Positions 54,046 to 63,365 of a DNA stretch of 64,000 bases are shown piece by piece; within the stretch, counting starts at the first letter, position 1, and every line of letters starts with the position of its first letter. The notes below the pieces were generated by a model. It worked only from the letters and a program-made list of their open reading frames with translations. It made no database searches and was not told the origin of the DNA. The translations under genes and the position numbers were made by a program. The stretch is from JABDII01 sp963815325 (GTDB lineage: Bacteria; Gemmatimonadota; Gemmatimonadetes; Gemmatimonadales; GWC2-71-9), in NCBI GenBank assembly GCA_963815325.1, contig CAWFGG010000001.1:372001-436000 (forward strand), read 5' to 3'.

Positions 54046-54146
54046 GGCGTCCTGTGGCCGAAGGAGGGGCTCGAGCCTAATCTCATGTCCGACCACCCAA
54101 TATTCAAGTCACAGGGCCACACTGCTCGGCAGACAAGCTGCAAGTG

Positions 54147-54181
54147 TTTTAGTGACAACAGGTTACGAATTCGCACTAAAA
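54147..54181. promoter_or_regulatory. Inverted repeat upstream of sufR, candidate SufR operator
   Basis: Perfect arms TTTTAGTG (54147-54154) and CACTAAAA (54174-54181), 19 nt apart, lie just upstream of the sufR -35 box in an AT-rich patch. They would suit a dimeric regulator or act as an UP-type element. Confidence 0.45.
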
Positions 54182-54195
54182 ATACTATATAAAAG

Positions 54196-54225
54196 TTGAC
54201 AACCGGGGCATCGAGGCATTAAAAT
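54196..54225 (+). promoter_or_regulatory. suf operon promoter TTGACA-N18-TAAAAT
   Basis: Consensus -35 (54196-54201) and near-consensus -10 (54220-54225). The sufR ATG at 54232 starts 6 nt after the -10 box with no Shine-Dalgarno sequence, so the transcript should be leaderless. Confidence 0.75.
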
Positions 54226-54231
54226 CCTTGC

Positions 54232-54933
54232 ATGTCACAGTCGGTTTCGCCGCTCGTAGAGGCCGCCGAGCTCCCGGTCGGGTACCGGGGGCCCCGCGGT
54301 TCGATCGTGGTCGAGCTCAAGCGCTCGGCCGGTCTCACCGCCAAGGAATTGGCGGCCAAACTCGGTTTGTCCCTCAACGCGACCCGCCATCACATCCGTG
54401 AGCTGGAGGCCGACGGCTTGATCGTGTACGAACGGGAGCAGCGCGGCGTTGGGGCCCCGGTGTTCGTCTACCGCTTGTCGCGGCAGGGCGAGGCGCTCTT
54501 TCCCCGGCGGTACGAGCAGACCTTGACCGAGTTACTGGACCATGTGGTCGAGCGGGAAGGCCGGGCTGGGGCCGTGCGGCTCCTGGAGCGACACTTCGAT
54601 CAGCTGCAACGGAAGTTGGTGTTGGAGCTCGAGGGGGTCTCGGCCCCGCGTCGGCTGGCGGTGGTGGCGCAGGTGTTGTCGCAGGAGGGGTTCATGGCCG
54701 AGTCGGAAGGGAGCGGCGAGAGCGGCACGCTCCGGGAGCACAATTGCGCCCTCCGGTCGGTGGCCGAGCGATTTCCAGAGCTATGTGCGGCCGAGCGACG
54801 GGTGCTCGCCGAGGTGCTGGCTGCGGAGGTTGAGCGTCGCACCCATCTCTTGGGTGGCTGCGCCGCTTGCGAGTATCACGTGCAATTCACACCAATGCCC
54901 GTGCAGAACGGGTCTGGGGAGAACGCCGACTAA
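54232..54933 (+). CDS. sufR: SufR-like Fe-S transcriptional repressor
   Basis: 233 aa. An N-terminal winged helix-turn-helix (GLTAKELAAKLGLSLNATRHHIRELEADGLI) is followed by a dimer/coiled region. The C-terminal segment has Cys172-x12-Cys185-x24-Cys210-x2-Cys213, placed as in cyanobacterial and actinobacterial SufR, which binds an Fe-S cluster and represses the suf operon when clusters are plentiful. Its stop overlaps the sufB start by 1 nt (TAATG). The inverted repeat at 54147-54181 is a plausible autoregulatory site. Confidence 0.85.
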   Translation: MSQSVSPLVEAAELPVGYRGPRGSIVVELKRSAGLTAKELAAKLGLSLNATRHHIRELEADGLIVYEREQRGVGAPVFVYRLSRQGEALFPRRYEQTLTELLDHVVEREGRAGAVRLLERHFDQLQRKLVLELEGVSAPRRLAVVAQVLSQEGFMAESEGSGESGTLREHNCALRSVAERFPELCAAERRVLAEVLAAEVERRTHLLGGCAACEYHVQFTPMPVQNGSGENAD

Positions 54934-56369
54934 TGACCGGATCAGTCGAATCACTGGTTCAGCGCCAATACAAGTACGGGTTCACGACGGACATCGAGTC
55001 CGACGTGGTTCCGCGCGGCCTCAACGAAGACACGATCAGGCTGATCTCCGCCAAGAAGAAGGAACCGGCGTTCCTCCTGGAGTGGCGACTCAAGGCCTAC
55101 CGCGGGTGGCTCAAAATGACGGAGCCCCATTGGCCCAACGTGACGTACCCGCCGATCGACTACCAGGACATGATCTACTACGCGGCGCCGAAGACGGCGA
55201 AGCCCCTGGGCAGCCTCGACGAGGTCGATCCCAAGCTGCTCGAGACCTACGCCAAGCTCGGGATACCGCTGTCCGAGCAAAAGCGCTTAACGGGCGTGGC
55301 GGTCGACGCCATTTTCGACAGCGTATCGGTCGCGACCACGTACCGAGAGGCCTTGGCCAAGCAGGGTGTCATCTTCTGCTCGTTTTCCGAGGCAGTCCAC
55401 GAGCACCCGGAGCTGATCGAGCAGTACTTGGGGTCGGTGGTGCCGCCGACGGACAATTTCTTCGCGGCACTCAACGCCGCGGTGTTCAGCGACGGATCGT
55501 TTGTGTTTGTGCCGAAGGGTGTTGCCTGCCCGATGGAGCTCTCGACCTACTTCCGGATCAACACGGCGGACACGGGGCAGTTCGAGCGGACGCTGATCGT
55601 CGCGGAGGAAGGAGCGTCGGTCAGCTACCTCGAGGGCTGCACGGCACCGATGCGGGACACCAACCAGTTGCATGCCGCGGTCGTTGAGCTGGTGGCGCTG
55701 GACGATGCCACCATCAAGTACTCGACCGTGCAAAACTGGTATGCCGGCGATGAAAACGGGGTTGGCGGCATCTACAACTTCGTCACCAAGCGCGGGAAGT
55801 GCGCCGGGCGCAACTCACGTATCACCTGGACCCAGGTCGAGACCGGGTCGGCCATTACGTGGAAGTACCCGAGCGTCTTGCTTCAGGGCGACAACTCGAT
55901 TGGTGAGTTCTATTCCGTCGCCGTCACCAACAGTCGCCAGCAGGCCGATACCGGCACCAAGATGATTCACCTGGGCCGAAACACCCGCAGCACGATCATT
56001 TCCAAGGGTATCTCCGCCGGCCATGGCAACAACAGTTACCGTGGGCTCGTCAAGGTCTTGCCGAAGGCCGACGGTGCGCGCAACTACACCCAGTGTGACT
56101 CCATGCTGATCGGTAACGAATGCGGAGCGCACACGTTTCCGTACATCGACGTACAGAACAATACGGCCTCGGTGGAACACGAGGCGTCGACCGCCAAGAT
56201 TGGCGAGGACCAGATTTTCTATTGCCACCAACGGGGTCTCGATACCGAGGACGCCATTTCCATGATCGTCAACGGCTTCTGTAAGGACGTCTTTCAGACG
56301 CTGCCCATGGAGTTTGCCGTCGAGGCGCAAAAGCTCCTCGGCATCAGTCTCGAAGGAAGCGTTGGGTAA
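54933..56369 (+). CDS. sufB: Fe-S cluster assembly scaffold protein SufB
   Basis: 478 aa from ATG 54933. It is part of the SufBCD complex, which builds Fe-S clusters. It shows YKYGFTTDIESDVVPRGLNEDTIRLIS, the beta-helix core with CTAPMRDTNQLHAAVVELVALDD (conserved Cys), RITWTQVETGSAITWKYPS and EHEASTAKIGEDQIFYCHQRG near the C-terminus. It is first of the biosynthetic genes, after sufR. Confidence 0.96.
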   Translation: MTGSVESLVQRQYKYGFTTDIESDVVPRGLNEDTIRLISAKKKEPAFLLEWRLKAYRGWLKMTEPHWPNVTYPPIDYQDMIYYAAPKTAKPLGSLDEVDPKLLETYAKLGIPLSEQKRLTGVAVDAIFDSVSVATTYREALAKQGVIFCSFSEAVHEHPELIEQYLGSVVPPTDNFFAALNAAVFSDGSFVFVPKGVACPMELSTYFRINTADTGQFERTLIVAEEGASVSYLEGCTAPMRDTNQLHAAVVELVALDDATIKYSTVQNWYAGDENGVGGIYNFVTKRGKCAGRNSRITWTQVETGSAITWKYPSVLLQGDNSIGEFYSVAVTNSRQQADTGTKMIHLGRNTRSTIISKGISAGHGNNSYRGLVKVLPKADGARNYTQCDSMLIGNECGAHTFPYIDVQNNTASVEHEASTAKIGEDQIFYCHQRGLDTEDAISMIVNGFCKDVFQTLPMEFAVEAQKLLGISLEGSVG

Positions 56370-56424
56370 GTCGGCCGGGGCACCAGCCGTCTCTCTCTGC
56401 GCCTAACCACTGAGGAACACCGAC

Positions 56425-57174
56425 GTGCTCGACATCACGAATCTGCATGCGAAGGCTGAAGACAATCTCATTCTCAAGGGCATCGACCTGACCGTACAGG
56501 CCGGCGAGATCCACGCGGTCATGGGCCCGAACGGCTCCGGCAAGAGCACGCTGGCCCAGGTGCTGGCCGGACACCCGGCCTACGAGGTGACCGAGGGATC
56601 GATTTCCTTTGAAGGCCAGGACTTGCTCGAGCTGGCGGCGGAGGAGCGAGCCGCGGCCGGCATTTTCCTCGCGTTCCAATATCCGGTCGAGATTCCGGGC
56701 GTCTCCAACGCCTACTTTCTCCGAGCCGCGTACAACGAGCAGCGAAAGCGGCGCGGCCTCGAGGAAATCGACCCGATCGACTTCATGGACTTGATGGACG
56801 AGAAACTGTCCATGGTCCACTGGAGCTCCGACATCCTCAGCCGGTCCGTCAATGCCGGATTCTCCGGCGGCGAGAAGAAGCGCAACGAGATTCTTCAGAT
56901 GGCGGTGCTCGAGCCGAAGCTGGCCATCCTCGACGAAACGGATTCCGGGTTGGACATCGATGCGTTGCGGATCGTCGCTGAGGGCGTAAACAGCCTTCAC
57001 CGTCCGGACAACGCCACGATCGTGGTGACGCACTATCAGCGGCTCCTGAACTACATCGTTCCGGACTACGTGCACGTGCTGTCCGGAGGGCGGATCGTCA
57101 AGTCCGGTGGCAAGGAACTCGCCCTCGAACTCGAGGCCCGAGGCTACGATTGGGTGCGCGAGGTCGCCGCGTGA
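56425..57174 (+). CDS. sufC: Fe-S cluster assembly ATPase SufC
   Basis: 249 aa ABC-type ATPase: Walker A MGPNGSGKSTL, signature FSGGEKKRNEI, Walker B LAILDETDSGLDIDALRIV and the SufC-specific VVTHYQRLLNYIVPD. It powers SufBCD. GTG 56425 is the start, and its stop overlaps sufD by 1 nt. Confidence 0.96.
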   Translation: MLDITNLHAKAEDNLILKGIDLTVQAGEIHAVMGPNGSGKSTLAQVLAGHPAYEVTEGSISFEGQDLLELAAEERAAAGIFLAFQYPVEIPGVSNAYFLRAAYNEQRKRRGLEEIDPIDFMDLMDEKLSMVHWSSDILSRSVNAGFSGGEKKRNEILQMAVLEPKLAILDETDSGLDIDALRIVAEGVNSLHRPDNATIVVTHYQRLLNYIVPDYVHVLSGGRIVKSGGKELALELEARGYDWVREVAA

Positions 57175-58490
57175 TGCTCGAGACCTATCGCCACGCGTTC
57201 CAGCGCTTTACCCAGAACGGCGGCGGCTCCCCCGCGTGGCTCCGCCCGCTCCGTGAAGCCGGCCTCGATCGCTTCGTGCGCGCTGGATTCCCGACGCAAA
57301 AGAACGAAGATTGGCGCTTCACCAACGTGCAGCCCATCGCGAAGCGCGAGTTCCCGCTGCTGGAAGCCCCCGCGGCAATGCCCACCGTGGAGTCGTTGCG
57401 TCCGTATCTCTTCGGACACGAGGACTGGCCCCGGTTGGTGTTCGTCAACGGTCGGCTGGCGCGGTCGCTGTCGCGCTTGGACGGCGTGCCCTCCTCCGTC
57501 CGACTGTTGGGGCTCCACGATGCCCTGGAGTCCACTCGCGACCTGGTCGAGCCGCACCTGACCAAGGTGGCCGTCAACGCCCCCAGCGCATTCACCGACC
57601 TCAACACCGCGTTCATGGGCGATGGCGCGTTCCTCTTTCTCCCGGCCGATACCGTGGTCGAGCAGCCGATCCACCTGGTGTTCGTGACGGTGCCGGACGG
57701 CACCGACGGCGCGTCCCATCCCCGCACGCTGATCGTTGCGGAGCGGCACGCACAGGCGACGGTGCTCGAGAGCTACGTGGCGCTCGCGGAGCAGCGGTAC
57801 CTGACCAACGCGGTCTCCGAAATCGTGCTGGCGGACGGAGCCCGGGTTCACCACTACAAGGTGCAGCAGGAGAGCGAGGCCGCCTACCACGTCGGCACCA
57901 TCGAGGCGTACCAGGGCCGGGACAGCCACTTCGAGTCGTTTTCGTTTGCCATGGGTGGCGCGCTTTCGCGCACCAATGTCTACACGGTGCTCGATGGGGA
58001 GGGCGCGCATACCCAAATGAACGGGCTCTATGTGGGCCACGGCGTCCAGCATCTCGACCACCAGACCCGGATCGAGCACGCCAAGCCTGGGTGCACCAGC
58101 CGCGAGATCTATAAGGGAATGCTCGACGACCGCTCACACGCGGTGTTCAACGGCAAGGTCTACGTCCGGCCCGAGGCACAGCAGACCGACGGCAAGCAGA
58201 CCAACAGGAACTTGCTGCTCTCGGATACGGCCAAGGTCGACACCAAGCCGCAGCTCGAGATCTTCGCCGACGACGTGAAGTGTACCCACGGGGCCACGGT
58301 GGGCCAGCTCGATGAGTCGGCGCTGTTTTACTGCCGGACTCGCGGGATTCCACTCCCCGAGGCACGGACCTTGGTTACCTACGCCTTTGCGGCCGAGGTG
58401 ATCGAGGAGATCGAGTGCCGGCCGGTGGCAGAACACCTCGAGGCGCTGGTGCGGGAGCGGCTGATCCGGGGCAAGGCGCCCCTCGCGTGA
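57174..58490 (+). CDS. sufD: Fe-S cluster assembly protein SufD
   Basis: 438 aa from ATG 57174 (TGATG overlap with sufC). It has the SufD N-terminal helical domain (WLRPLREAGLDRFVRAGFPTQKNEDWRFTNV). The beta-helix domain ends in SREIYKGMLDDRSHAVFNGKVYV, DTKPQLEIFADDVKCTHGATVG and LFYCRTRGI. It pairs with SufB on SufC dimers. Confidence 0.95.
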   Translation: MLETYRHAFQRFTQNGGGSPAWLRPLREAGLDRFVRAGFPTQKNEDWRFTNVQPIAKREFPLLEAPAAMPTVESLRPYLFGHEDWPRLVFVNGRLARSLSRLDGVPSSVRLLGLHDALESTRDLVEPHLTKVAVNAPSAFTDLNTAFMGDGAFLFLPADTVVEQPIHLVFVTVPDGTDGASHPRTLIVAERHAQATVLESYVALAEQRYLTNAVSEIVLADGARVHHYKVQQESEAAYHVGTIEAYQGRDSHFESFSFAMGGALSRTNVYTVLDGEGAHTQMNGLYVGHGVQHLDHQTRIEHAKPGCTSREIYKGMLDDRSHAVFNGKVYVRPEAQQTDGKQTNRNLLLSDTAKVDTKPQLEIFADDVKCTHGATVGQLDESALFYCRTRGIPLPEARTLVTYAFAAEVIEEIECRPVAEHLEALVRERLIRGKAPLA

Positions 58491-58492
58491 CC

Positions 58493-59753
58493 ATGGCTTC
58501 CGAGCCGCTGGCCTCTCCTCTTCTGACGGCGACCGGGTTCGACCCGGTCGCGGGTCCGCCGGGACTTCCCGGCGCTGGCACTGCGCCCTTACGGCAAGCC
58601 GTTGGCCTACCTGGACAATGCGGCGAGCAGCCAGAAGCCTCGGGCAATGATCGAGGCCATGACGGCCTACTACGAGACCAGTCACGCCAACGTTCACCGC
58701 GGGCTCCATTACCTGAGCGAACGCGCGACCGCGGCCTACGATGCCGCCCGCGAGAAGGTCCGCGCGTTCTTGAACGCGGCGGACCAACGCGAAATCATCT
58801 TCGTCCGGGGCACGACCGAAGCCATCAACCTGGTGGCGCAGAGCTTCGGACGATCGAGCGCCGGCCCGGGGGACGAGATCCTCGTCACGGAAATGGAGCA
58901 TCACTCGAACATCGTGCCGTGGCAGATGGTGTGCGCGCAAACCGGGGCCACACTCCGGGTCGTGCCCATGACCGACGCCGGCGAACTCGATCTCGACGCC
59001 TTCGACCGACTGCTCTCGCCCAGGACCAAGCTGTTCGCCGTCGTCCACATTTCCAACGCCCTGGGCACCGTCAACCCGATCAAAGACATGACGGCAAGAG
59101 CCCATGCGGCCGGCGTGCCCGTTCTGGTCGACGGGGCGCAGTCGATGCAGCACGGCCCGGTTGACGTTCAAGACCTCGACTGTGACTTCTTCGCCTGCTC
59201 CGGCCACAAGATGTTCGGGCCGACCGGAATCGGCGTGTTGTACGGCAAGGCCGACCTGCTCGAGCGCATGCCGCCCTACCAGGGCGGGGGCGACATGATC
59301 GAACAGGTGAGCTTCACGACCACAACCTATGCACGCTTGCCGGCCAAATTCGAAGCGGGAACGCCGGCCATTGCCGAGGCCGTGGGATTGGGTGCGACCA
59401 TCGATTACCTCGGCGCAATCGACTTCACAGCGCTCGCGGCCTACGAACGGGACTTGCTCCAGTACGCAACCGAGCGCGTGTCGACGGTACCGGGCGTGCG
59501 TTTGATCGGCACCGCCCAGGAGCGGGCCGGTGTCGTGAGCTTCGTCATGGATCCGATCCATCCGCACGATATCGGGACGGTATTGGACCGCGAAGGCGTC
59601 GCCGTGCGTGCCGGCCACCACTGTGCGCAGCCGGTGATGGAGCACTTCGGCGTCCCGGCCACCATCCGGGCCTCATTCGCGCTCTACAACACGAAGGACG
59701 AGGTCGACGCACTGGTCGCCGCTCTTGGCCACGCTCGCGACCTGCTCGCCTGA
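58493..59753 (+). CDS. sufS: Cysteine desulfurase SufS, reading frame broken near the start
   Basis: PLP enzyme that takes sulfur from cysteine for SufU/SufBCD. It has YLDNAASSQKP, ETSHANVHRG, the PLP Lys in FFACSGHKMFGPTGIG and the active Cys in GVAVRAGHHCAQPVM. From TTG 58602 the frame encodes 383 aa but lacks the N-terminal helix. ATG 58493, 2 nt after the sufD stop, opens another frame giving MASEPLASPLL...GFDPVA. Removing one G at about 58553 joins it to VRRDFPALALRPYGKPLAYLDNAAS, a normal SufS N-terminus of about 420 aa in total. A one-base sequence error is likely. Confidence 0.9.
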
Positions 59754-60205
59754 TGGACGATCTTCACGAGCTCTATCAAAGCGTCATCCTCGACCACAAC
59801 CGCTCCCCGAGGAATTTCCGCGAGCTGGAGGATGCCAGCGGCCGAGCGGAAGGGTACAACCCGCTCTGCGGCGATCGGCTGACCGTCTGGGTGCGGCTGG
59901 AGGACGACCACATTGCCGCGGTGACGTTCCACGGGTCGGGTTGTGCCATCTCCAAGGCGTCGGCGTCGATGATGACCGAGGCGGTGAAAGGGAAGACGGC
60001 CGCAGAGGCCATGGACCTGGCACAACAGTTTCAGGAATTGGTCACCGGCCGGAGCGATGCCCGAACCGCACGGGCCAGACTGGGAAAGCTGGCGGTGTTT
60101 TCGGGGGTGTCGGAGTTTCCGGTGCGGGTCAAGTGCGCCAGTCTGTCGTGGCACACGTTGAAAGCGGCGCTCGACCAAACGACCGAGCCGGTGACCACCG
60201 AATAA
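59753..60205 (+). CDS. sufU: SufU zinc-dependent sulfur transfer protein
   Basis: 150 aa. IscU-like fold with three Cys: NPLCGDRL, GSGCAISKASASMM and VKCASLSWHTL. The 18-21 residue insertion typical of SufU (LVTGRSDARTARARLGKLAVFSGV) is present. It accepts persulfide sulfur from SufS, whose stop it overlaps by 1 nt. It completes the sufR-B-C-D-S-U order usual in Gram-positives and Gemmatimonadota-like genomes. Confidence 0.94.
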   Translation: MDDLHELYQSVILDHNRSPRNFRELEDASGRAEGYNPLCGDRLTVWVRLEDDHIAAVTFHGSGCAISKASASMMTEAVKGKTAAEAMDLAQQFQELVTGRSDARTARARLGKLAVFSGVSEFPVRVKCASLSWHTLKAALDQTTEPVTTE

Positions 60206-60237
60206 TCACAATCTCGTTGACAAGGGAGTAACGATTC

Positions 60238-60672
60238 ATGCCGTACGATCCTGCACTGGTGCGCCCCATGCGCGAGGAAGTCACGCGCCTCGGCGCCCGG
60301 GAGCTCCACACCGTGGCCGATGTAGATGGTGTGCTGGCCAACCAGGCCGGCACTGCCCTGGTCTTTGTGAATTCCGTGTGCGGCTGCGCCGCGGGGAATG
60401 CCCGCCCGGCCTTGGCCCAGGCCCTGGCGCATCCGGTGCGGCCGAGCGCCGTCTTCACGGTCTTTGCGGGCCAGGACGTGGACGCGACGGCCAGGGCACG
60501 GAGCTACTTCGGCGAGTACCAGCCCAGCTCTCCGTCGATGGCCTTGCTGCGGGACGGCGAAGTGGTCTACATGATGCACCGCCACATGATCGAGGGACGG
60601 GATCCGGAGGCCATCGTGGCGGACCTGACCGCGGCGTTCGAGCAGTACTGCGGCGCGCCGGTCCGGGACTAG
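60238..60672 (+). CDS. Bacilliredoxin BrxA/BrxB (YphP/YqiW family)
   Basis: 144 aa. VNSVCGCAAGNARPALA carries the CGC active site that removes bacillithiol from proteins in known members. MPYDPALVRPMREEVTRLGARELHT begins the family. It implies a bacillithiol-like low-molecular-weight thiol in this organism (inference). It lies 32 nt after sufU, preceded by GGGAG, and may be read through from the suf operon. Confidence 0.92.
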   Translation: MPYDPALVRPMREEVTRLGARELHTVADVDGVLANQAGTALVFVNSVCGCAAGNARPALAQALAHPVRPSAVFTVFAGQDVDATARARSYFGEYQPSSPSMALLRDGEVVYMMHRHMIEGRDPEAIVADLTAAFEQYCGAPVRD

Positions 60673-60680
60673 GCGCCACG

Positions 60681-60968
60681 GTGTCTGGCCACGTCTTTCA
60701 TCCGGGGCATCACGAACTCCACGGCATAACGGTGGTCGTGACGACACACGACGACCGCACACTGGTCGGACGTTTCGACCATGAGGACGCCCGGGGAATC
60801 CATCTGCTCGATACCGGCATTCACGACCCGGCGACGAGCGCTGCCTCGCGGGAGGACTACCTCCGGCGCACGCTCAAGTTCGGCGTCAAGCCCGAACATC
60901 CGCGTTTGATCGTCCCGGCTGCTCAGGTAACGGCGATCACCCCATTGCGAGAGATCGCTATTTCCTAG
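60681..60968 (+). CDS. Small conserved hypothetical protein
   Basis: 95 aa from GTG 60681, 9 nt after the bacilliredoxin gene. It is beta-rich (HGITVVVTTHDDRTLVGRFDHEDARGIHLLDTGIHD), followed by SREDYLRRTLKFGVKPEHPRLIVPAAQVTAITPL. The shape recalls Sm-like or small barrel proteins, but no family is recognised. A hairpin terminator follows it. Confidence 0.65.
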   Translation: MSGHVFHPGHHELHGITVVVTTHDDRTLVGRFDHEDARGIHLLDTGIHDPATSAASREDYLRRTLKFGVKPEHPRLIVPAAQVTAITPLREIAIS

Positions 60969-61012
60969 ATCATTGGTCCCATCGCGTTGTCCGCGCAGCC
61001 GCGGGCATCACC

Positions 61013-61048
61013 CCCTCCAATACGGGCGACCGCGATTGGAGGGTCTTT
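61013..61048 (+). terminator. Intrinsic terminator after the suf/bacilliredoxin run
   Basis: A perfect 9-bp stem, CCCTCCAAT (61013-61021) and ATTGGAGGG (61035-61043), has a 13-nt loop and is followed by TCTTT. It separates the small gene at 60681 from the ABC transporter genes. Confidence 0.75.
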
Positions 61049-61093
61049 GCGTCGCCATTTTCCATATCCCGCACGCGCAAGGAATCGCTCGCC

Positions 61094-62051
61094 ATGCCGG
61101 AGAACGTGGTCGAAGTTCAGGGGGTCACCAAGCGATTCGCCGGCCATACGGCGGTACGGGCACTCTCGCTCGACGTACCGCGCGGCGGCGTCTTCGGGCT
61201 GCTGGGACCCAACGGGGCCGGGAAGACGACCACGCTGCGGATGATCGTCGACATCATCCGACCGGACGAGGGACGCATCGCGTTGTTTGGCGGATCGGGC
61301 ACCGGACGGGAGCACTCGGCGCGAATCGGTTATCTGCCGGAGGAGCGGGGCCTCTACAAGAAGATGACCGTGGTCGAGCAACTGGCGTTTCTCGGCGAGA
61401 TCAAGGGCCTGTCCCGACGCGACGCCCTCAGCGCGCGCTCGGCAGTGGCTCGAGCGGCTGGGCCTCAACGACTGGGTCGACCACAAGGTGGAGGACCTCT
61501 CGAAGGGAATGCAACAGAAGGTCCAATTCATCGGCACCTTCCTGCACGACCCCGAGCTGGTCATTCTCGACGAGCCGTTCAGCGGCCTCGACCCGGTGAA
61601 CACGCAAGCCATGAAGGACATCGTCGTCGGGCTGGCACGCGAGGGGCGGACCGTGCTCTTCTCGACCCACATCATGGACCAGGCGGAACGGATGTGCGAT
61701 CGGATCGTGATCATCGCCCGCGGCGAGAAGGTGGTGGACGGCGCCCTGGCCGACATCAAGGCGGACTTCGGCCGCCGGTTCCTGGCTCTCGGTTTCACCC
61801 ACCATCGGGAACAGGCGGCACGGATTCTGTCCGATCGCTCGCTCATCACCCACGTCGACGATTACGGTGGCACCGCGGAGGCGCAACTCGCAGCCGGTGT
61901 CGCACCCGACCAAGTGCTTCACGCGATGGTCCAGGCCGGGGTCGGCCTGGCTCGGTTCGAGGTGGTCGAGCCCTCGCTCCAATCCATCTTCATTGCCAAG
62001 GTGGGTCCCGAAGCGGCAACGGCTCCGGCCTTGGAGGCGGGCAATGCATAA
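61094..62051 (+). CDS. ABC transporter ATP-binding protein (NatA-like), frame broken once
   Basis: Walker A GLLGPNGAGKTTTLRMI, Q-loop IGYLPEERGLYKKMTV, signature LSKGMQQKVQFI and Walker B LVILDEPFSGLDPVNTQAM, with switch His in STHIMDQAERM. The ATG-proximal part and the part from the signature on are in different frames. Deleting one G at about 61442 (TCG-G-CAG) restores QWLERLGLNDWVDHKVEDLSKGMQQ and a protein of about 318 aa. It overlaps the permease gene by 8 nt and is likely the ATPase of an ABC-2 exporter of the sodium-extrusion (NatAB) type. Confidence 0.88.
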
Positions 62052-63358
62052 GCTCTGGGCGGTGATCCGACGCGAGTTCGTGAGCCGTGTGCGGACCCGG
62101 ATGTTCGTCATTGGGACGGTGTTGGGGCCGCTCTTGATCTTGTTCTTCATGGTGTTCCCGCTGCTGTTGGAGCGAGGGCAGCAGAAGGTATCCCGCGTGG
62201 TGGTGGTCGATGCCTCCACCGGCGGGCTCGGGGTGCGGCTGGCCGAAGCGTTGCGCGGGGCAACCTTTGCCGGTGGCGCGGATAGCACGCCTCGGTATCA
62301 GGTGACGCGCCTCGCAGCGCCTCCCGAGTATCAGCCGGTGCTCGACTCGCTCGTTGCCCTGACCGATGCCCGCGACGCGGGCCAGGAATCGCTCGACGGC
62401 GTCGTGCTTGTCACCGACAACGTCATGACGTCGGACACGATCCGCTACCTCGGCAGCAACGCGGGGAGTCCGAGCGACATGCGGGCGCTCGAACGGACGT
62501 TGCGGCAAGTGGTGATCAACGAGCGATTGGTCCGAGCGGGAGTGGACCCGCTCCTTCTGATGAGCACCGTGCGGCCGGTTCACCTCGCAAACCGCAAAGG
62601 TGACCAAGGGGCAGCTCACGGGCTCGAGTGGAGAGGCGTCGTTTCTTCTGGCCTATATCATGGCGTTCGTCCTCTATATCGCGCTCCTCCTCTACGGCAT
62701 GCAGGTCATGAGCTCGGTGGTGGAGGAGAAGACGAGCCGCATCAATGAGGTCCTCGTCTCGAGTCTCAAGCCGTTCGAGCTCCTGCTCGGCAAGGTGCTT
62801 GGTGTCGGCTCCGCCGGGCTCGTGCAGTTGGGCATCTGGGTCGGCGCCGGGCTCCTGCTCACGCAGAATCGCGTCGCCATCGCAGCCCAGTTTGGAGTGC
62901 CGGCCCCGGACGTGGCCAACCTGCCGATTCCGACCCTCTCCATCGATCTCGTGGTCGTGTTTCTCTTGTTCTTCTTCGTGGGGTTCTTCCTCTACGCTGC
63001 GGCATATGCGGCCGTGGGTGCCATGTGCAGCACCCTTCAAGAGACCCAGCAATCCGCGATGCCCGTGACGCTCATCGTCGCTGCCGCGTTTATCGCTGCC
63101 TTCTCACTACTGCAGGACCCCAACGGGACCCTGGCGCGAGTGCTGAGCCTGGTGCCGCTCTCCGCACCGATCATCATCCCGGTCCGCTACTCGCAGAGTC
63201 CCATCGGCATTCCGGAGCTACTCCTCTCGTTTACCCTGAGTGTGCTCGGGATGCTCGCGGTGGCGTGGGTCGCCGGCCGGATCTACCGGATCGGCATTCT
63301 GGCCCATGGCAAGCGCCCGGGCATGAAGGAGTTGATGCGCTGGGTCCGAGCCGGCTAG
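62044..63358 (+). CDS. ABC-2 type permease (NatB-like), frame broken once
   Basis: The N-terminal part starts MHKLWAVIRREFVSRVRTRMFVIG with TM1, followed by a large extracytoplasmic loop (about 45-180). The C-terminal part has five to six TM helices (SFLLAYIMAFVLYIALLLYG, LVVVFLLFFFVGFFLYAAAYAAVGAM and others). The two parts lie in different frames. One extra A in the AAA at 62589-62591 explains this, since its removal gives HLATAKVTKGQLTGSSGE and a protein of about 437 aa. It is the partner of the preceding ATPase. Confidence 0.87.
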
Positions 63359-63365
63359 GCCTGGC

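Noticed and set aside
61430..62600. Programmed ribosomal frameshifting in the ABC genes
   Set aside because: No slippery heptamer or downstream pseudoknot is visible, and the same kind of +1 base occurs in unrelated genes, so error is more likely.
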